Assembly: GCA_944325105.1 (NCBI GenBank)
Contig: CALUYW010000001.1
Coordinates: forward strand, 62,001 to 126,000
Source: Candidatus Gastranaerophilales bacterium
GTDB lineage: Bacteria > Cyanobacteriota > Vampirovibrionia > Gastranaerophilales > Gastranaerophilaceae
Length of the DNA: 64,000 bases
Reading direction: 5' to 3'
Below, one piece after another: positions 15,141 through 23,083 of the stretch (the first letter of the stretch is position 1; the number at the start of each line of letters is the position of its first letter). The notes under the pieces are model-generated. The model was not told where the DNA came from and searched no databases. It saw only the letters and a program-made list of their open reading frames with translations. A program made the translations under genes and the position numbers.

Positions 15141-16068
15141 CCAATACCCTAAAGACTTCCTTTTTTGTATCAATTCTAACCAAAACTTGACGATATTTTG
15201 AGGCATCTCTAACGGATGATATGTAGAAATTATAAAATTTTCTCATAAACTTAATGCCATTTTTCTCGCCTCTTAGTTCAACTTCACCCGATATATGTTT
15301 TTTAAGTATTTCTATTTTTTCTTCAAGTGCGGGAGGGTTTTCAATTATTCCTGTTTTAAAATAATTTTCAATCCTTAGAGCAAAGTGCGGGTCGCCCATA
15401 AGCCCTCTTCCAATACTCACGCCATTTGCTCCTGTTTGCATAAGGCAGTTTTTAACATCGTCTATGGTTTTTATATCACCGTTTGCATAATATGGGATTT
15501 TAAGTACACCTTTTAGTTGCCCTATTTTTTCCCAGTCGGCATGGCCTGAGTACATTTGAGAGCGCGTGCGCCCGTGTACTGTGACAAAATCTACCCCCGC
15601 CTCTTCAAGTTTTAGTGCAAATTCAACAAAATTCATATCATCAAGACTCCAGCCGAGTCTAAACTTGGCGCTTAGAGGTACATCAATTACATCTTTTATG
15701 GCTTTTACGATATCTGTGGCAAGATTTGGGTTTTTCATCATAGCGCTGCCATCAGAACCTTTTACGACTTTATTTACGGGGCAGCCAAAGTTTAAATCAA
15801 TACTTGATGCTCTATCGCATATAATTTTTGCAGCGCGTGCCATAATGTAGGGCTTATGTCCGCTAAGTTGGAAAGACAGAGGGTATTCGCATTTATCATA
15901 GCTTAGAATAAGAGATTTTTGGTTATTAACAAGCGCTTCAGAGGAGAGCATCTCTGTTGTAAGGAGAGTTTCTTTTGAGAATTCTCTGACAAGTTTTCTG
16001 TAAACTATGTCAGAAATCCCTGCCAGAGGCGCTTGTATTATTTTTATGTTTTTTGGTAATTCTTTCAT
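15103..16068 (-). CDS. dusB: tRNA-dihydrouridine synthase (DusB-like)
   Basis: A 321-residue FMN-dependent reductase that converts uridines of tRNA to dihydrouridine. APLAGISD (13-20) binds the flavin region, the catalytic cysteine C96 is in NFGCPVNKV, and the later VHGRTRSQMYSG and NGDIKTIDD blocks are family hallmarks. A short helical tRNA-binding domain is at the C-terminus. The start codon overlaps the stop of the upstream TPR gene (TAATG), so the two are in one operon. DusB is the most common single Dus type in bacteria; a DusA/C assignment is less likely. Confidence 0.9.
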   Translation of the reverse strand: MKELPKNIKIIQAPLAGISDIVYRKLVREFSKETLLTTEMLSSEALVNNQKSLILSYDKCEYPLSFQLSGHKPYIMARAAKIICDRASSIDLNFGCPVNKVVKGSDGSAMMKNPNLATDIVKAIKDVIDVPLSAKFRLGWSLDDMNFVEFALKLEEAGVDFVTVHGRTRSQMYSGHADWEKIGQLKGVLKIPYYANGDIKTIDDVKNCLMQTGANGVSIGRGLMGDPHFALRIENYFKTGIIENPPALEEKIEILKKHISGEVELRGEKNGIKFMRKFYNFYISSVRDASKYRQVLVRIDTKKEVFRVLDEILSLHLANCG

Positions 16069-18224
16069 TATTTATTGTTTAAAAATTTCCTTAATTCGCT
16101 TACTCTATCGCGTGCAAATTTTGTGTATTCATCCTCTCCCTCTTTTAGCTTAAGTTCAAGAAATTTATCGTAGTTGGTGATTGCCTCCTGATACTTTTCA
16201 AGGTTGTCTAAACCAAGTGCGTATGAGTAGTAAGCAAGTGCAAAGTTGTTATCAGTATTAATTGCCGCTTTAAAGCACTCGTTAGCCTCTTTTTGATTTT
16301 TTTGTTCTTCAAAGATTAAGCCTTTGTAATAAAGAGCGTATGTATTTTTGGGTTCTTTGATGAGTAATTTATTTAAAGCAGACATAGCTCCGACAAAGTC
16401 TTTTTGTTCATATTTTGCTATGGCATTTTCTAAATCTTGAGCCGTTTGCGCTTCTTTAATCGCGTTAATTGCTTCTTTTGCGTCAGTGTTTTGAGGGTTA
16501 ATTGTAATTATTTTATTAAACAGCGTTAAAGCTTTATCGTTTTCGCCCATTTCAGAATATGACATAGCGCTATAGTATAGCGCCTGTTGGTTTTGAGGTT
16601 CTTTTTGCAGAACTTTTTGATAGTATAAGTTGGCATTGTTATAATCTTTCAGTTCAAAATAGCATCCTGCAATTGCAAATAAAACCTCAGGTGTCTGCTC
16701 TTTTATTTTTAAGTAATTTTCAAGCGCGCCTTTGTAGTTTTTTGCTTCATAGAGTTTTGAAGCATTTTCATAAAGCTGACCTGCCTGGTTTTTCTCAAGA
16801 GTGTCTTTTTGCGCTAAAAGCTCGGCTCCGTATGGTATTTGAGCAATGCCCCTGTTTAATATATTAAGAGCGTTTGTATAGTCGTTTTTAAGTGTATAGA
16901 TTTGTGCCGCATTTATGTAACCCTCTTGCTTTTTGGGGTTAAGTTCAATTGCCTTAAGATAATATTTAAGTGCTTCATCGTATTTTTTCTGTTTGTGCAT
17001 TTCATAAGCGTAAGCATACTGCAGGTCATAGTTTTTTGGATTTGAATTTGCTTCAAGCAGCATGTAGTTGTATTTATCCGCAGGTGTAAATTTATTGTTT
17101 ACAATGTCTGCTATAGCATTTTTTGCATCGTTATCATTTGGAGAAATTGCAAGAATTGCCTTGTATTGCATAAGGGCATTTTTGTAGTCTTTTTGGGCTT
17201 CATAGGTTGAAGCTTTGTATCTTATAATATCAAGGTCGTTCGGGTTTTTTGCAAGGAGCTTATCATACAGTGCATTGGCTTGTGCCGTTGCGCCTTGTGT
17301 ACTATACAAAGACGCAAGGTTTAAAAGCACTGTTCTGTCATTAGGCGCAAGAGCAAGTGCTTTTTGATATTGAGCTTTTGCTGAGACTAAATCGCCCCTC
17401 ATTTGATATACTGTGCCCATGTTTGCGTATGCTTGGGCGTCGTTGGGGTTATTTATTGTCCTTGAGCGCCAGAGGTTCTCAAGAATATCAAGCAGTTCAG
17501 GGTTTTTTTCGCCGTACTTAAGAGCAAGGTTGTACTCTTCTGCAGCAGCGTCTTGATTATTAGCTTCGTCTAAAATAACGGCGTATTTAAAGTGCAATTT
17601 GGCATCTTCAGGCTCTGCCTTAAGGGCTTGTCTGTAGCAGTCAATTGCCTTTAAACTGTTATTTAATGCCTTAAAAATATCTCCGGCATTTTCATTTGCG
17701 GTTTTTGCATATTGAGAGTTATTTCTGAGAGTTAAAAAATCATACGCTGCAGCGGGTAGTTCTCCCTGAGCGCGAAGTGTTTTAGCGTTTTGGAATTTTT
17801 GTGCGAGAGTGAGATTTGCTTCATATCTTCTTTGAAGCGAGGCAAGGTTACTGAGAGCCGAGTTTTCCATATTTTGCTCTTTTTCACCCTGTGTATCACT
17901 CCAGTATTTCATATAAAAAAGCGCGCTTTTTAAATCGGTAATTGCTTTTTTAGGGTTTTTTTCCTCACTTACGTAGTAGTCGGCGCGTGCAAGATAAGCA
18001 AGACAGAGTGATTGCCTTACCGTATCATCATAGGGTTGAAACCTTAGAACTTTTTTGAACTCTACTATTGCAGAAGAGTATTTTTTGTTTTTCAGATTAG
18101 AAATACCGTTGTTGTAGTATAAATTATACTTTTGTATTTCTTCTTGAGTCGGAGTATTTTGGGCATAAGATATATTTGTTAAAAACAAAAATGCCGCAAA
18201 TATTACAATCAGCTTTTTTTTCAT
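16068..18224 (-). CDS. Secreted or periplasmic TPR-repeat protein
   Basis: A protein of about 718 residues made almost entirely of tetratricopeptide repeats behind a signal peptide (MKKKLIVIFAAFLFLTNISYAQ). Many 34-residue units with the pattern A-x-Y-Y-x-A-L-x-(x)-P are visible, for example KYDEALKYYLKAIELNPK and DLVSAKAQYQKALALAPN. I chose the ATG at 18224 because it gives the signal peptide and follows an AGGTT site; a longer frame reaches 18266. TPR proteins act as scaffolds for complexes, so this may organise an envelope complex. The partner is unknown. It is coupled to dusB by an overlapping stop/start. Confidence 0.8.
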   Translation of the reverse strand: MKKKLIVIFAAFLFLTNISYAQNTPTQEEIQKYNLYYNNGISNLKNKKYSSAIVEFKKVLRFQPYDDTVRQSLCLAYLARADYYVSEEKNPKKAITDLKSALFYMKYWSDTQGEKEQNMENSALSNLASLQRRYEANLTLAQKFQNAKTLRAQGELPAAAYDFLTLRNNSQYAKTANENAGDIFKALNNSLKAIDCYRQALKAEPEDAKLHFKYAVILDEANNQDAAAEEYNLALKYGEKNPELLDILENLWRSRTINNPNDAQAYANMGTVYQMRGDLVSAKAQYQKALALAPNDRTVLLNLASLYSTQGATAQANALYDKLLAKNPNDLDIIRYKASTYEAQKDYKNALMQYKAILAISPNDNDAKNAIADIVNNKFTPADKYNYMLLEANSNPKNYDLQYAYAYEMHKQKKYDEALKYYLKAIELNPKKQEGYINAAQIYTLKNDYTNALNILNRGIAQIPYGAELLAQKDTLEKNQAGQLYENASKLYEAKNYKGALENYLKIKEQTPEVLFAIAGCYFELKDYNNANLYYQKVLQKEPQNQQALYYSAMSYSEMGENDKALTLFNKIITINPQNTDAKEAINAIKEAQTAQDLENAIAKYEQKDFVGAMSALNKLLIKEPKNTYALYYKGLIFEEQKNQKEANECFKAAINTDNNFALAYYSYALGLDNLEKYQEAITNYDKFLELKLKEGEDEYTKFARDRVSELRKFLNNK

Positions 18225-18343
18225 TGGCTTAACCTTTTTTTCTTGCGTTATGAAATTATAATACAATAAGAGTTTTTTTCATACCCTTAAAGAGTTGTTT
18301 TTGGTATTATTTATTTAAGAATGTGAATTTTGCGAGGTTTGTT

Positions 18344-19006
18344 TTGAAAACTGAATTTATAAGCCACAATAAAAATTCGCTGATAATTTTTTTCTGCGGG
18401 TTTTACACGGACGCCAACTGCTTTATAGAGTTTGATAATTCAAAAAGCGACCTGCTTTTTGTTTATGATTATTCTGATATGGAAAATAATCCCCTTGAGT
18501 ATTTTGATTTTCTTCCATACACTGAAATCTATGTTATTGCTTATTCTTACGGTGTTTGGGCGCTAAATTATGTATATAATCAGGACTTATTGCCTCAAAT
18601 AGATTCAAGCTGCGCTGTTTGCGGTACTTTTTGTCCTGTAGATAATGACTATGGCGTCAATGAAAAAATATTCGACCTTATGGCAAATTCGCTAAATAAT
18701 GACACTATAGAAAAATTTGAAAAGAAAATGGCGCTTGGTGCATCTTCTCCACTTAATATTAAAAGAGCAAACAGAAGAATAGAAAATCTCGCTGATGAAC
18801 TTTTGAATATAAAAATGGTTTCAAAAAAAACCTGGTTTAAGAAAAATTTTGATTTTGACAGGGTTGTTATTGCAAAAAAAGACAGAATTTTTCCCTACTC
18901 TTCGCAGGCAAATTTTTGGGCAGCGCACAAAAATAAACTTGAGCTTGAGTGCGGACATTTTCCGTTTTTTGAATTTAAGGATTTTTATGAAATTCTTGAG
19001 GTTTAG
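18344..19006 (+). CDS. bioG: Pimeloyl-[ACP] methyl ester esterase BioG-like
   Basis: A 220-residue alpha/beta hydrolase of the BioG (DUF452) type. It would free pimeloyl-ACP from its methyl ester, ending the BioC-started pathway for the biotin precursor. The nucleophile is the Ser in IAYSYGVWA (about 68), with a catalytic Asp region at KKDRIFP and His in CGHFPFFEF near the C-terminus. A GTG at 18323 is in frame, but GAGG at 18334-18337 points to the TTG at 18344, which gives MKTEFISHN..., the normal BioG beginning. bioC follows after 5 bases, which strongly supports the assignment. Confidence 0.8.
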   Translation: MKTEFISHNKNSLIIFFCGFYTDANCFIEFDNSKSDLLFVYDYSDMENNPLEYFDFLPYTEIYVIAYSYGVWALNYVYNQDLLPQIDSSCAVCGTFCPVDNDYGVNEKIFDLMANSLNNDTIEKFEKKMALGASSPLNIKRANRRIENLADELLNIKMVSKKTWFKKNFDFDRVVIAKKDRIFPYSSQANFWAAHKNKLELECGHFPFFEFKDFYEILEV

Positions 19007-19011
19007 TTTTT

Positions 19012-19731
19012 ATGCAAAAAGATAAATCAAATGATTTTTCAAAAGCGGCTGATACATACAGGCAAAATGCCCTTGTGCAAAAGCATATGGCAGATAGCTT
19101 GTGTAGACATCTTGTCAATTTTTGCAATTCAAATTTTGAAAAAATTCTTGAAATTGGCTCGGGTACGGGTTTTTTAACAGAAAATATCGTAAAAAGTTTA
19201 AATTATTCAAAACTTACGCTCAATGACATTACGGATAACTTTACAGGTTTTAGTGATTTAGAATTTATTAAGGGTGATGCTTGCAGGGTCGATTTTGTTG
19301 ATAAATACGACTTAATAATATCAAATGCCTGCTTTCAATGGTTTAGTGATTTTGATACTTTTTTAAATAAAATTAAAAACAATCTGACTAACGGTGCTCT
19401 TTTAGCTTTTTCAAGCTTTGGAGAACAAAACTGCAAACAGTTTAAAATGATTGAAAAAACAGGGCTTAATTATTGTGATTATAAAAAGATACTTAACAGT
19501 TGCGGATATGAAGTTATTGAGTTTGAACAGGAAATCCAGACACTTTATTTTAAAAGCGTAAAAGATGTTCTGTATCATATAAAATCAACAGGCGCTTCGG
19601 TTTCTGACTCAAAGTCTTGGGGAGCTCAAAGGTATAGAGAATTTGAGAAAAAATATAAAGACTTGTTTTTTGACGATAACGGATTTGAGCTTACTTATAA
19701 TCCCCTTTATGTAATAGCTAAAGTTAAATAA
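19012..19731 (+). CDS. bioC: Malonyl-[ACP] O-methyltransferase BioC
   Basis: A 239-residue SAM-dependent methyltransferase. It shows the BioC start (KDKSNDFSKAADTYRQNALVQ), the SAM motif LEIGSGTGFLTE (about 43-54), and SNACFQWF (about 101), which is characteristic of BioC. The enzyme methylates malonyl-ACP so that fatty acid synthesis can elongate it to pimeloyl-ACP methyl ester. Together with BioG upstream it makes the pimelate moiety of biotin. bioF, bioA, bioD and bioB are not in this window. The 3' end overlaps the convergent sigma factor gene by 8 bases. Confidence 0.9.
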   Translation: MQKDKSNDFSKAADTYRQNALVQKHMADSLCRHLVNFCNSNFEKILEIGSGTGFLTENIVKSLNYSKLTLNDITDNFTGFSDLEFIKGDACRVDFVDKYDLIISNACFQWFSDFDTFLNKIKNNLTNGALLAFSSFGEQNCKQFKMIEKTGLNYCDYKKILNSCGYEVIEFEQEIQTLYFKSVKDVLYHIKSTGASVSDSKSWGAQRYREFEKKYKDLFFDDNGFELTYNPLYVIAKVK

Positions 19732-20629
19732 TATACCCTAAAAGCATTTGGCGAGCGGATTTTGTAGAGCCTATTTTTTGAATGGCACGTTTTTCAATCT
19801 GCCTTATGCATTCTTTTGTAACACCATAGATGTTGCCTATTTCTTCAAGTGTTTTTCTTGCACTTTCATTTAGCCCGAAGCGAAGAGTTATTACCTCTTT
19901 TTCTCTTGATTTAAGGCATTCAAGTGCACATGTGATATCGTGTTTAAGTTGTTTATCAAGTACGTATTTTTCAACATTTTGTTTTTCATCTTCAATAATC
20001 TCGCCAAGGCTCATCTCGCGAGTTGAAGAAGAGTCGTTTTGTGTTTCAAAACCGGTTTCAAGTGAAAGAGCTTTGGTATATGAGTTTAAAAATAAATCTA
20101 TTTTTTCTTCGCTGTAGCCAATGTGTTTTGCAATTTCAGAATTTTTAACACTGCAGCCGTATTTTTGCTCAAGAGAGGATTTTACTTTTTTGTATTTAGA
20201 TAATGTTTCTTGAATATAAACAGGAATTTTCATTGAATAAGACTGTTCTGAAATTGCTTTAAACATTGCTTGTTTTATCCACCAGGTAGCATAGGTGGAA
20301 AATTTGTACCCTAGTTTCCAGTTAAACTTGTCTGCTGCTGCCATAAGTCCCATATTACCCTCTTGAATAAGGTCACTTAAGCTTAGTGAGGTTGAGTGGA
20401 TAGATTTTTTTGCAACATTAAATACAAGTCTTAAATTTGACTGTATGAGCTCTTTTTTAGCGTTTTCATCTCCTTGAGAACTTAAGCGCGCAAGTTCTTT
20501 TTCTTTTTGGGGAGTTAAAATGGGGTATTTAGATATTTTTTTAACGTATTCATTTAGACTTTCATCATAGCTTAGAGCTAAAGTTGAGTTTTGAGTTTTT
20601 GTTTTAAGTGAATTTTTCATAAAAGACAT
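19724..20629 (-). CDS. RNA polymerase sigma factor, sigma-70 family (group 2-like)
   Basis: A 301-residue sigma factor. Region 1.2 (LNEYVKKISKYPILTPQKEKELA), region 2 (DLIQEGNMGLMAAADKF, then YATWWIKQAM for -10 recognition), region 3 and region 4.2 (TLEEIGNIYGVTKECIRQIEKRA) are all present. Region 1.1 is missing and the protein is short, so it looks like an alternative group 2/3 factor and not the main RpoD, similar to the multiple SigB-like factors of cyanobacteria. A TAGGAGA Shine-Dalgarno precedes the ATG. A promoter with a 9-bp inverted repeat lies about 190 bases upstream, suggesting regulated expression. Confidence 0.85.
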   Translation of the reverse strand: MSFMKNSLKTKTQNSTLALSYDESLNEYVKKISKYPILTPQKEKELARLSSQGDENAKKELIQSNLRLVFNVAKKSIHSTSLSLSDLIQEGNMGLMAAADKFNWKLGYKFSTYATWWIKQAMFKAISEQSYSMKIPVYIQETLSKYKKVKSSLEQKYGCSVKNSEIAKHIGYSEEKIDLFLNSYTKALSLETGFETQNDSSSTREMSLGEIIEDEKQNVEKYVLDKQLKHDITCALECLKSREKEVITLRFGLNESARKTLEEIGNIYGVTKECIRQIEKRAIQKIGSTKSARQMLLGYII

Positions 20630-20803
20630 CTCCTAAATATTTCTAACCATAATTTTTTTCAGTGTAATTTTGGCGTACAAAAAATTTGCAAGCCGCGCTT
20701 CGCCTTTTTGGCGGTAGTTTAAGCGAATAAAAATTTAAAGATACAACAAAAGAGTTTTTTAAAAGTGTGTTAAATAAAACCTAAAAACAAAGACCGTATG
20801 AGA

Positions 20804-20826
20804 AAAGATATATTTTGTATATCTTT
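20804..20826. promoter_or_regulatory. Perfect inverted repeat, candidate operator of the sigma factor gene
   Basis: AAAGATATA (20804-20812) and TATATCTTT (20818-20826) form a perfect 9-bp inverted repeat with a 5-base centre. It lies directly next to the -10 of the predicted sigma-gene promoter and covers its likely start site, a normal position for a repressor site. An RNA hairpin is an alternative. Confidence 0.4.
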
Positions 20827-20855
20827 AATATATCACTACGAATTTAAAATAACAA
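20827..20855 (-). promoter_or_regulatory. Promoter for the sigma factor gene
   Basis: On the minus strand TTGTTA (20850-20855) and TATATT (20827-20832) are 17 nt apart. It implies a 5' leader of roughly 190 nt. The rest of the 606-base gap between the sigma gene and ribH holds no recognisable protein gene apart from the small-RNA candidate below. Confidence 0.5.
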
Positions 20856-21093
20856 GCCTTTTGTAAACAAATATTACAGAAAAATAAAATAAATATCGTT
20901 TTCTTAACATTACTTAATATTGATACTACGTTAGAAACTGCGGTTAAAAACGCAAGCGTACCGTACTTTTATCCCTATTTGTAAACTAATGTAACGAAAA
21001 TAAAAAAGTGCGCAATTTTTCAAAAGTGAAATACTTTATATATATGTAAGCGATAAATAAGATATAACAAAACATAAAAGATATACTTTCTAA

Positions 21094-21180
21094 CCAACAC
21101 ACACTAACCTTCACTTCACACACGAGGAATTACTAAACAAGTATTCCGAGAGGCTTTTGATTTTCAAAAGCCTTTTTCTT
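21094..21180 (+). ncRNA. Candidate small RNA or leader RNA ending in a strong terminator
   Basis: A -10-like TATACT is at 21082-21087, so a transcript could begin near 21094; no convincing -35 is seen. The predicted RNA starts with about 30 bases devoid of G (C/A/T only, including ACCTTCACTTCAC). It then folds into a hairpin (GGAAT-ACT with AGT-ATTCC, 21126-21147, one bulged T) and ends in a 10-bp terminator stem at 21151-21173 with a T-rich tail. The layout of an unpaired seed, a hairpin and a terminator is typical of trans-acting small RNAs. It could also be an attenuated leader of ribH, 56 bases downstream. No Rfam family is recognised. Confidence 0.4.
21151..21180 (+). terminator. Rho-independent terminator upstream of ribH
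   Basis: AGGCTTTTGA and TCAAAAGCCT form a perfect 10-bp stem with a 3-base loop, followed by TTTTCTT. No protein gene ends nearby on this strand, which is the main reason to suspect a non-coding transcript upstream. Confidence 0.75.
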
Positions 21181-21203
21181 TATGCAAAATTATTTTTGTG
21201 TTA

Positions 21204-21231
21204 ATATCCTTTTGTAGTCAACAAAGGATAT
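21204..21231 (+). promoter_or_regulatory. Hairpin sequestering the ribH Shine-Dalgarno
   Basis: ATATCCTTT (21204-21212) pairs perfectly with AAAGGATAT (21223-21231) over a 10-base loop. The second arm contains the Shine-Dalgarno AAAGGA of ribH, whose ATG begins 4 bases later. If the transcript includes both arms, translation of ribH would be repressed until the stem opens. No FMN riboswitch core is visible. Confidence 0.45.
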
Positions 21232-21235
21232 ATCT

Positions 21236-21706
21236 ATGACAAACACTTTTCAAGGAAATTTATACGCAAATAAAACTGACAAATTTTGCATTATAGTTTC
21301 AAGATTTAATGAATTTATAGGTTCAAAACTTCTATCAGGCGCTGTTGATTCTTTTGTGCGTCTTGGCGTGGATGAAGAAAATATTGATATAATCTGGGTC
21401 CCCGGTGCTTTTGAAATACCCCTTATGGCAAAAAAAGCCGCTCAAACAAAAAAATACTGCGCTATTGTGACCTTAGGCGCTATTATTAAGGGTTCAACTT
21501 CTCACTATGACTATGTTTGCGCAGAATTATCAAAAGGAATAGCCTCGGTTTCTTTATCAGAAGGGCTGCCTGTAATATTTGGAGTTCTAACAACGGATAA
21601 TATTGAACAGGCAATTGAGCGCGCAGGCACAAAAGCCGGTAACAAAGGCTCTGAAGCAGCTAAAGCGGCTATTGAGATGGCAAATTTAATTGCTAATATG
21701 AGCTAA
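21236..21706 (+). CDS. ribH: 6,7-dimethyl-8-ribityllumazine synthase
   Basis: A 156-residue lumazine synthase, the penultimate enzyme of riboflavin synthesis, forming oligomeric shells. Recognisable blocks are [17 protein letters not shown] (N-terminal substrate loop), [10 protein letters not shown] (about 60-69), [15 protein letters not shown] with the catalytic His (about 88), and [20 protein letters not shown]. No other rib genes are adjacent, so it stands alone, unlike the usual ribDEAH cluster. The AAAGGA Shine-Dalgarno is inside a hairpin. Confidence 0.95.
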   Translation: MTNTFQGNLYANKTDKFCIIVSRFNEFIGSKLLSGAVDSFVRLGVDEENIDIIWVPGAFEIPLMAKKAAQTKKYCAIVTLGAIIKGSTSHYDYVCAELSKGIASVSLSEGLPVIFGVLTTDNIEQAIERAGTKAGNKGSEAAKAAIEMANLIANMS

Positions 21707-21814
21707 AAAATAAATCTTTAGATTGATATATTTTTTAAACCCCAAGATTGATGATACTCTTTCTAAAACAAGCTATTGTTTAGTTATAACAACAAACTTG
21801 ATTAGGGAGAGTAT

Positions 21815-22945
21815 TTGAGTATTATGGCAAGGACATTTGCGTTCGGTTTTAAGAAAATATTGATTGCGCTTAGTGCTTTTGTTTTATTGTGCGGTGCGGT
21901 GTTAGCTCAAGAGAGTTTAATAACTTCGGTTACAATTTCTAAACCAAAAGAATTAAATGGCGCATACAAGCTTACGGTTAAGGCAGACAAGCCTGTAGAG
22001 TATAAAGCAAAGGCAGAAAACTCGGATAGCATTTATTTTGATTTAAAAAATGCACTGACAGTTGAAAATGTTGATACAATTTATGATGATGTTTCAGGAA
22101 TTGACGCCGTTATTGTTCAGCAGCTTGAAAACTCTAAAGTAAGAATTTATGTAAACGGCATAAACACAAGCTCAACTCAACTTGCCTTCAAAACTTCACA
22201 ACAAACAGGCAGCAGTGCCACAAACGAGCTTGTATTAAACAGACCTATAAGAGAATACCGCCCGACAAACAATATAAATGAAATCGGACAGGAAGATATT
22301 AACTGGGATGAAAACTCTTTTAACCCTGAACATTTGCTGGGTTCTTTCTTTGGAATATTTGACGGCAGGGCTGATATGACTTTTATTATTTGTCTTATTC
22401 TCCTTGTTGGCTCAGTTGTTGTATCAAAGAAAGTTTTTGCAAAAGTTAAGCTGGAGGAAGAGCCTCTTATCGGTTTAAGTTCTGCTTATCAGAAAAACAA
22501 TGAACCTCAGAGAAATAACCCTCTTGATGTGGTTTATAAAGAAGCACCAATTGCAAGAAAGCCTGTTGTTTCTTCGCCTCAAATGCCAAAGTCTCGTTAT
22601 AATGCGTCTGTGCCCCAAAGACAACAACAGTTTGTTAAACCGCAAAGAAATGCAATTAAGCAAAACTATGCTCTCGGTGCTTACCAAAATGCGCAAAAAA
22701 ACCCATATACCACCGCAGTTAGTTCTCAAGGGCAGGTTGCTTATCAAAAAAGAGTGCAAAATCCTTCAAGACAATATGTTTCAAGACCTGTCCAAAATGA
22801 AGTTCCAAGAGTACAAAAACAACAGGCAACTATTGAAAATATAAAATTCCTTGAGTCAGTTACGAAAATATATGAACAAAGTGGCAGGAAAGACCTTGCC
22901 CAAGGCTTAAGAGCCGGAATTAACAACAGAAAAACAGCCGTATAA
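21815..22945 (+). CDS. Membrane protein with AMIN-like periplasmic domain
   Basis: A 376-residue protein. A signal or anchor segment (KILIALSAFVLLCGAVLAQ, about 13-31) precedes a beta-rich region (about 35-130: ITSVTISKP, YKLTVKADKP, SIYFDLKNA) that resembles an AMIN domain, a module binding envelope glycans. A second membrane helix lies at about 190-208 (FIICLILLVGSVVVSKKVF). After that comes a basic, Gln/Asn/Pro-rich, probably disordered cytoplasmic region, then a short conserved-looking C-terminus (NIKFLESVTKIYEQSGRKDLAQGL). Start: AGGGAGA lies 4-5 nt before a TTG at 21815; the ATG nine bases later is spaced less well. Function unknown, possibly envelope or pilus related. Confidence 0.65.
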   Translation: MSIMARTFAFGFKKILIALSAFVLLCGAVLAQESLITSVTISKPKELNGAYKLTVKADKPVEYKAKAENSDSIYFDLKNALTVENVDTIYDDVSGIDAVIVQQLENSKVRIYVNGINTSSTQLAFKTSQQTGSSATNELVLNRPIREYRPTNNINEIGQEDINWDENSFNPEHLLGSFFGIFDGRADMTFIICLILLVGSVVVSKKVFAKVKLEEEPLIGLSSAYQKNNEPQRNNPLDVVYKEAPIARKPVVSSPQMPKSRYNASVPQRQQQFVKPQRNAIKQNYALGAYQNAQKNPYTTAVSSQGQVAYQKRVQNPSRQYVSRPVQNEVPRVQKQQATIENIKFLESVTKIYEQSGRKDLAQGLRAGINNRKTAV

Positions 22946-23025
22946 TTTTATTAAAATAAAATAATACTCAACCAATAAGCCTCTTTAAGGGGCATTTTTT
23001 TATTTTAATATCATTTGTTATCATG

Positions 23026-23054
23026 TTGTTTTGATAGGAAATTTGATATATAAT
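23026..23054 (+). promoter_or_regulatory. Promoter upstream of the 364-residue coiled-coil gene and rseP
   Basis: TTGTTT (23026-23031) and a perfect TATAAT (23049-23054) are separated by 17 nt. Transcription would begin near 23061, about 23 bases before the start codon. Confidence 0.55.
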
Positions 23055-23083
23055 AGTCTAAGTTAGCATTATGGTGTTACGTG

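Noticed and set aside
20900-21235. Possible FMN riboswitch before ribH
   Set aside because: None of the conserved FMN aptamer segments is present.
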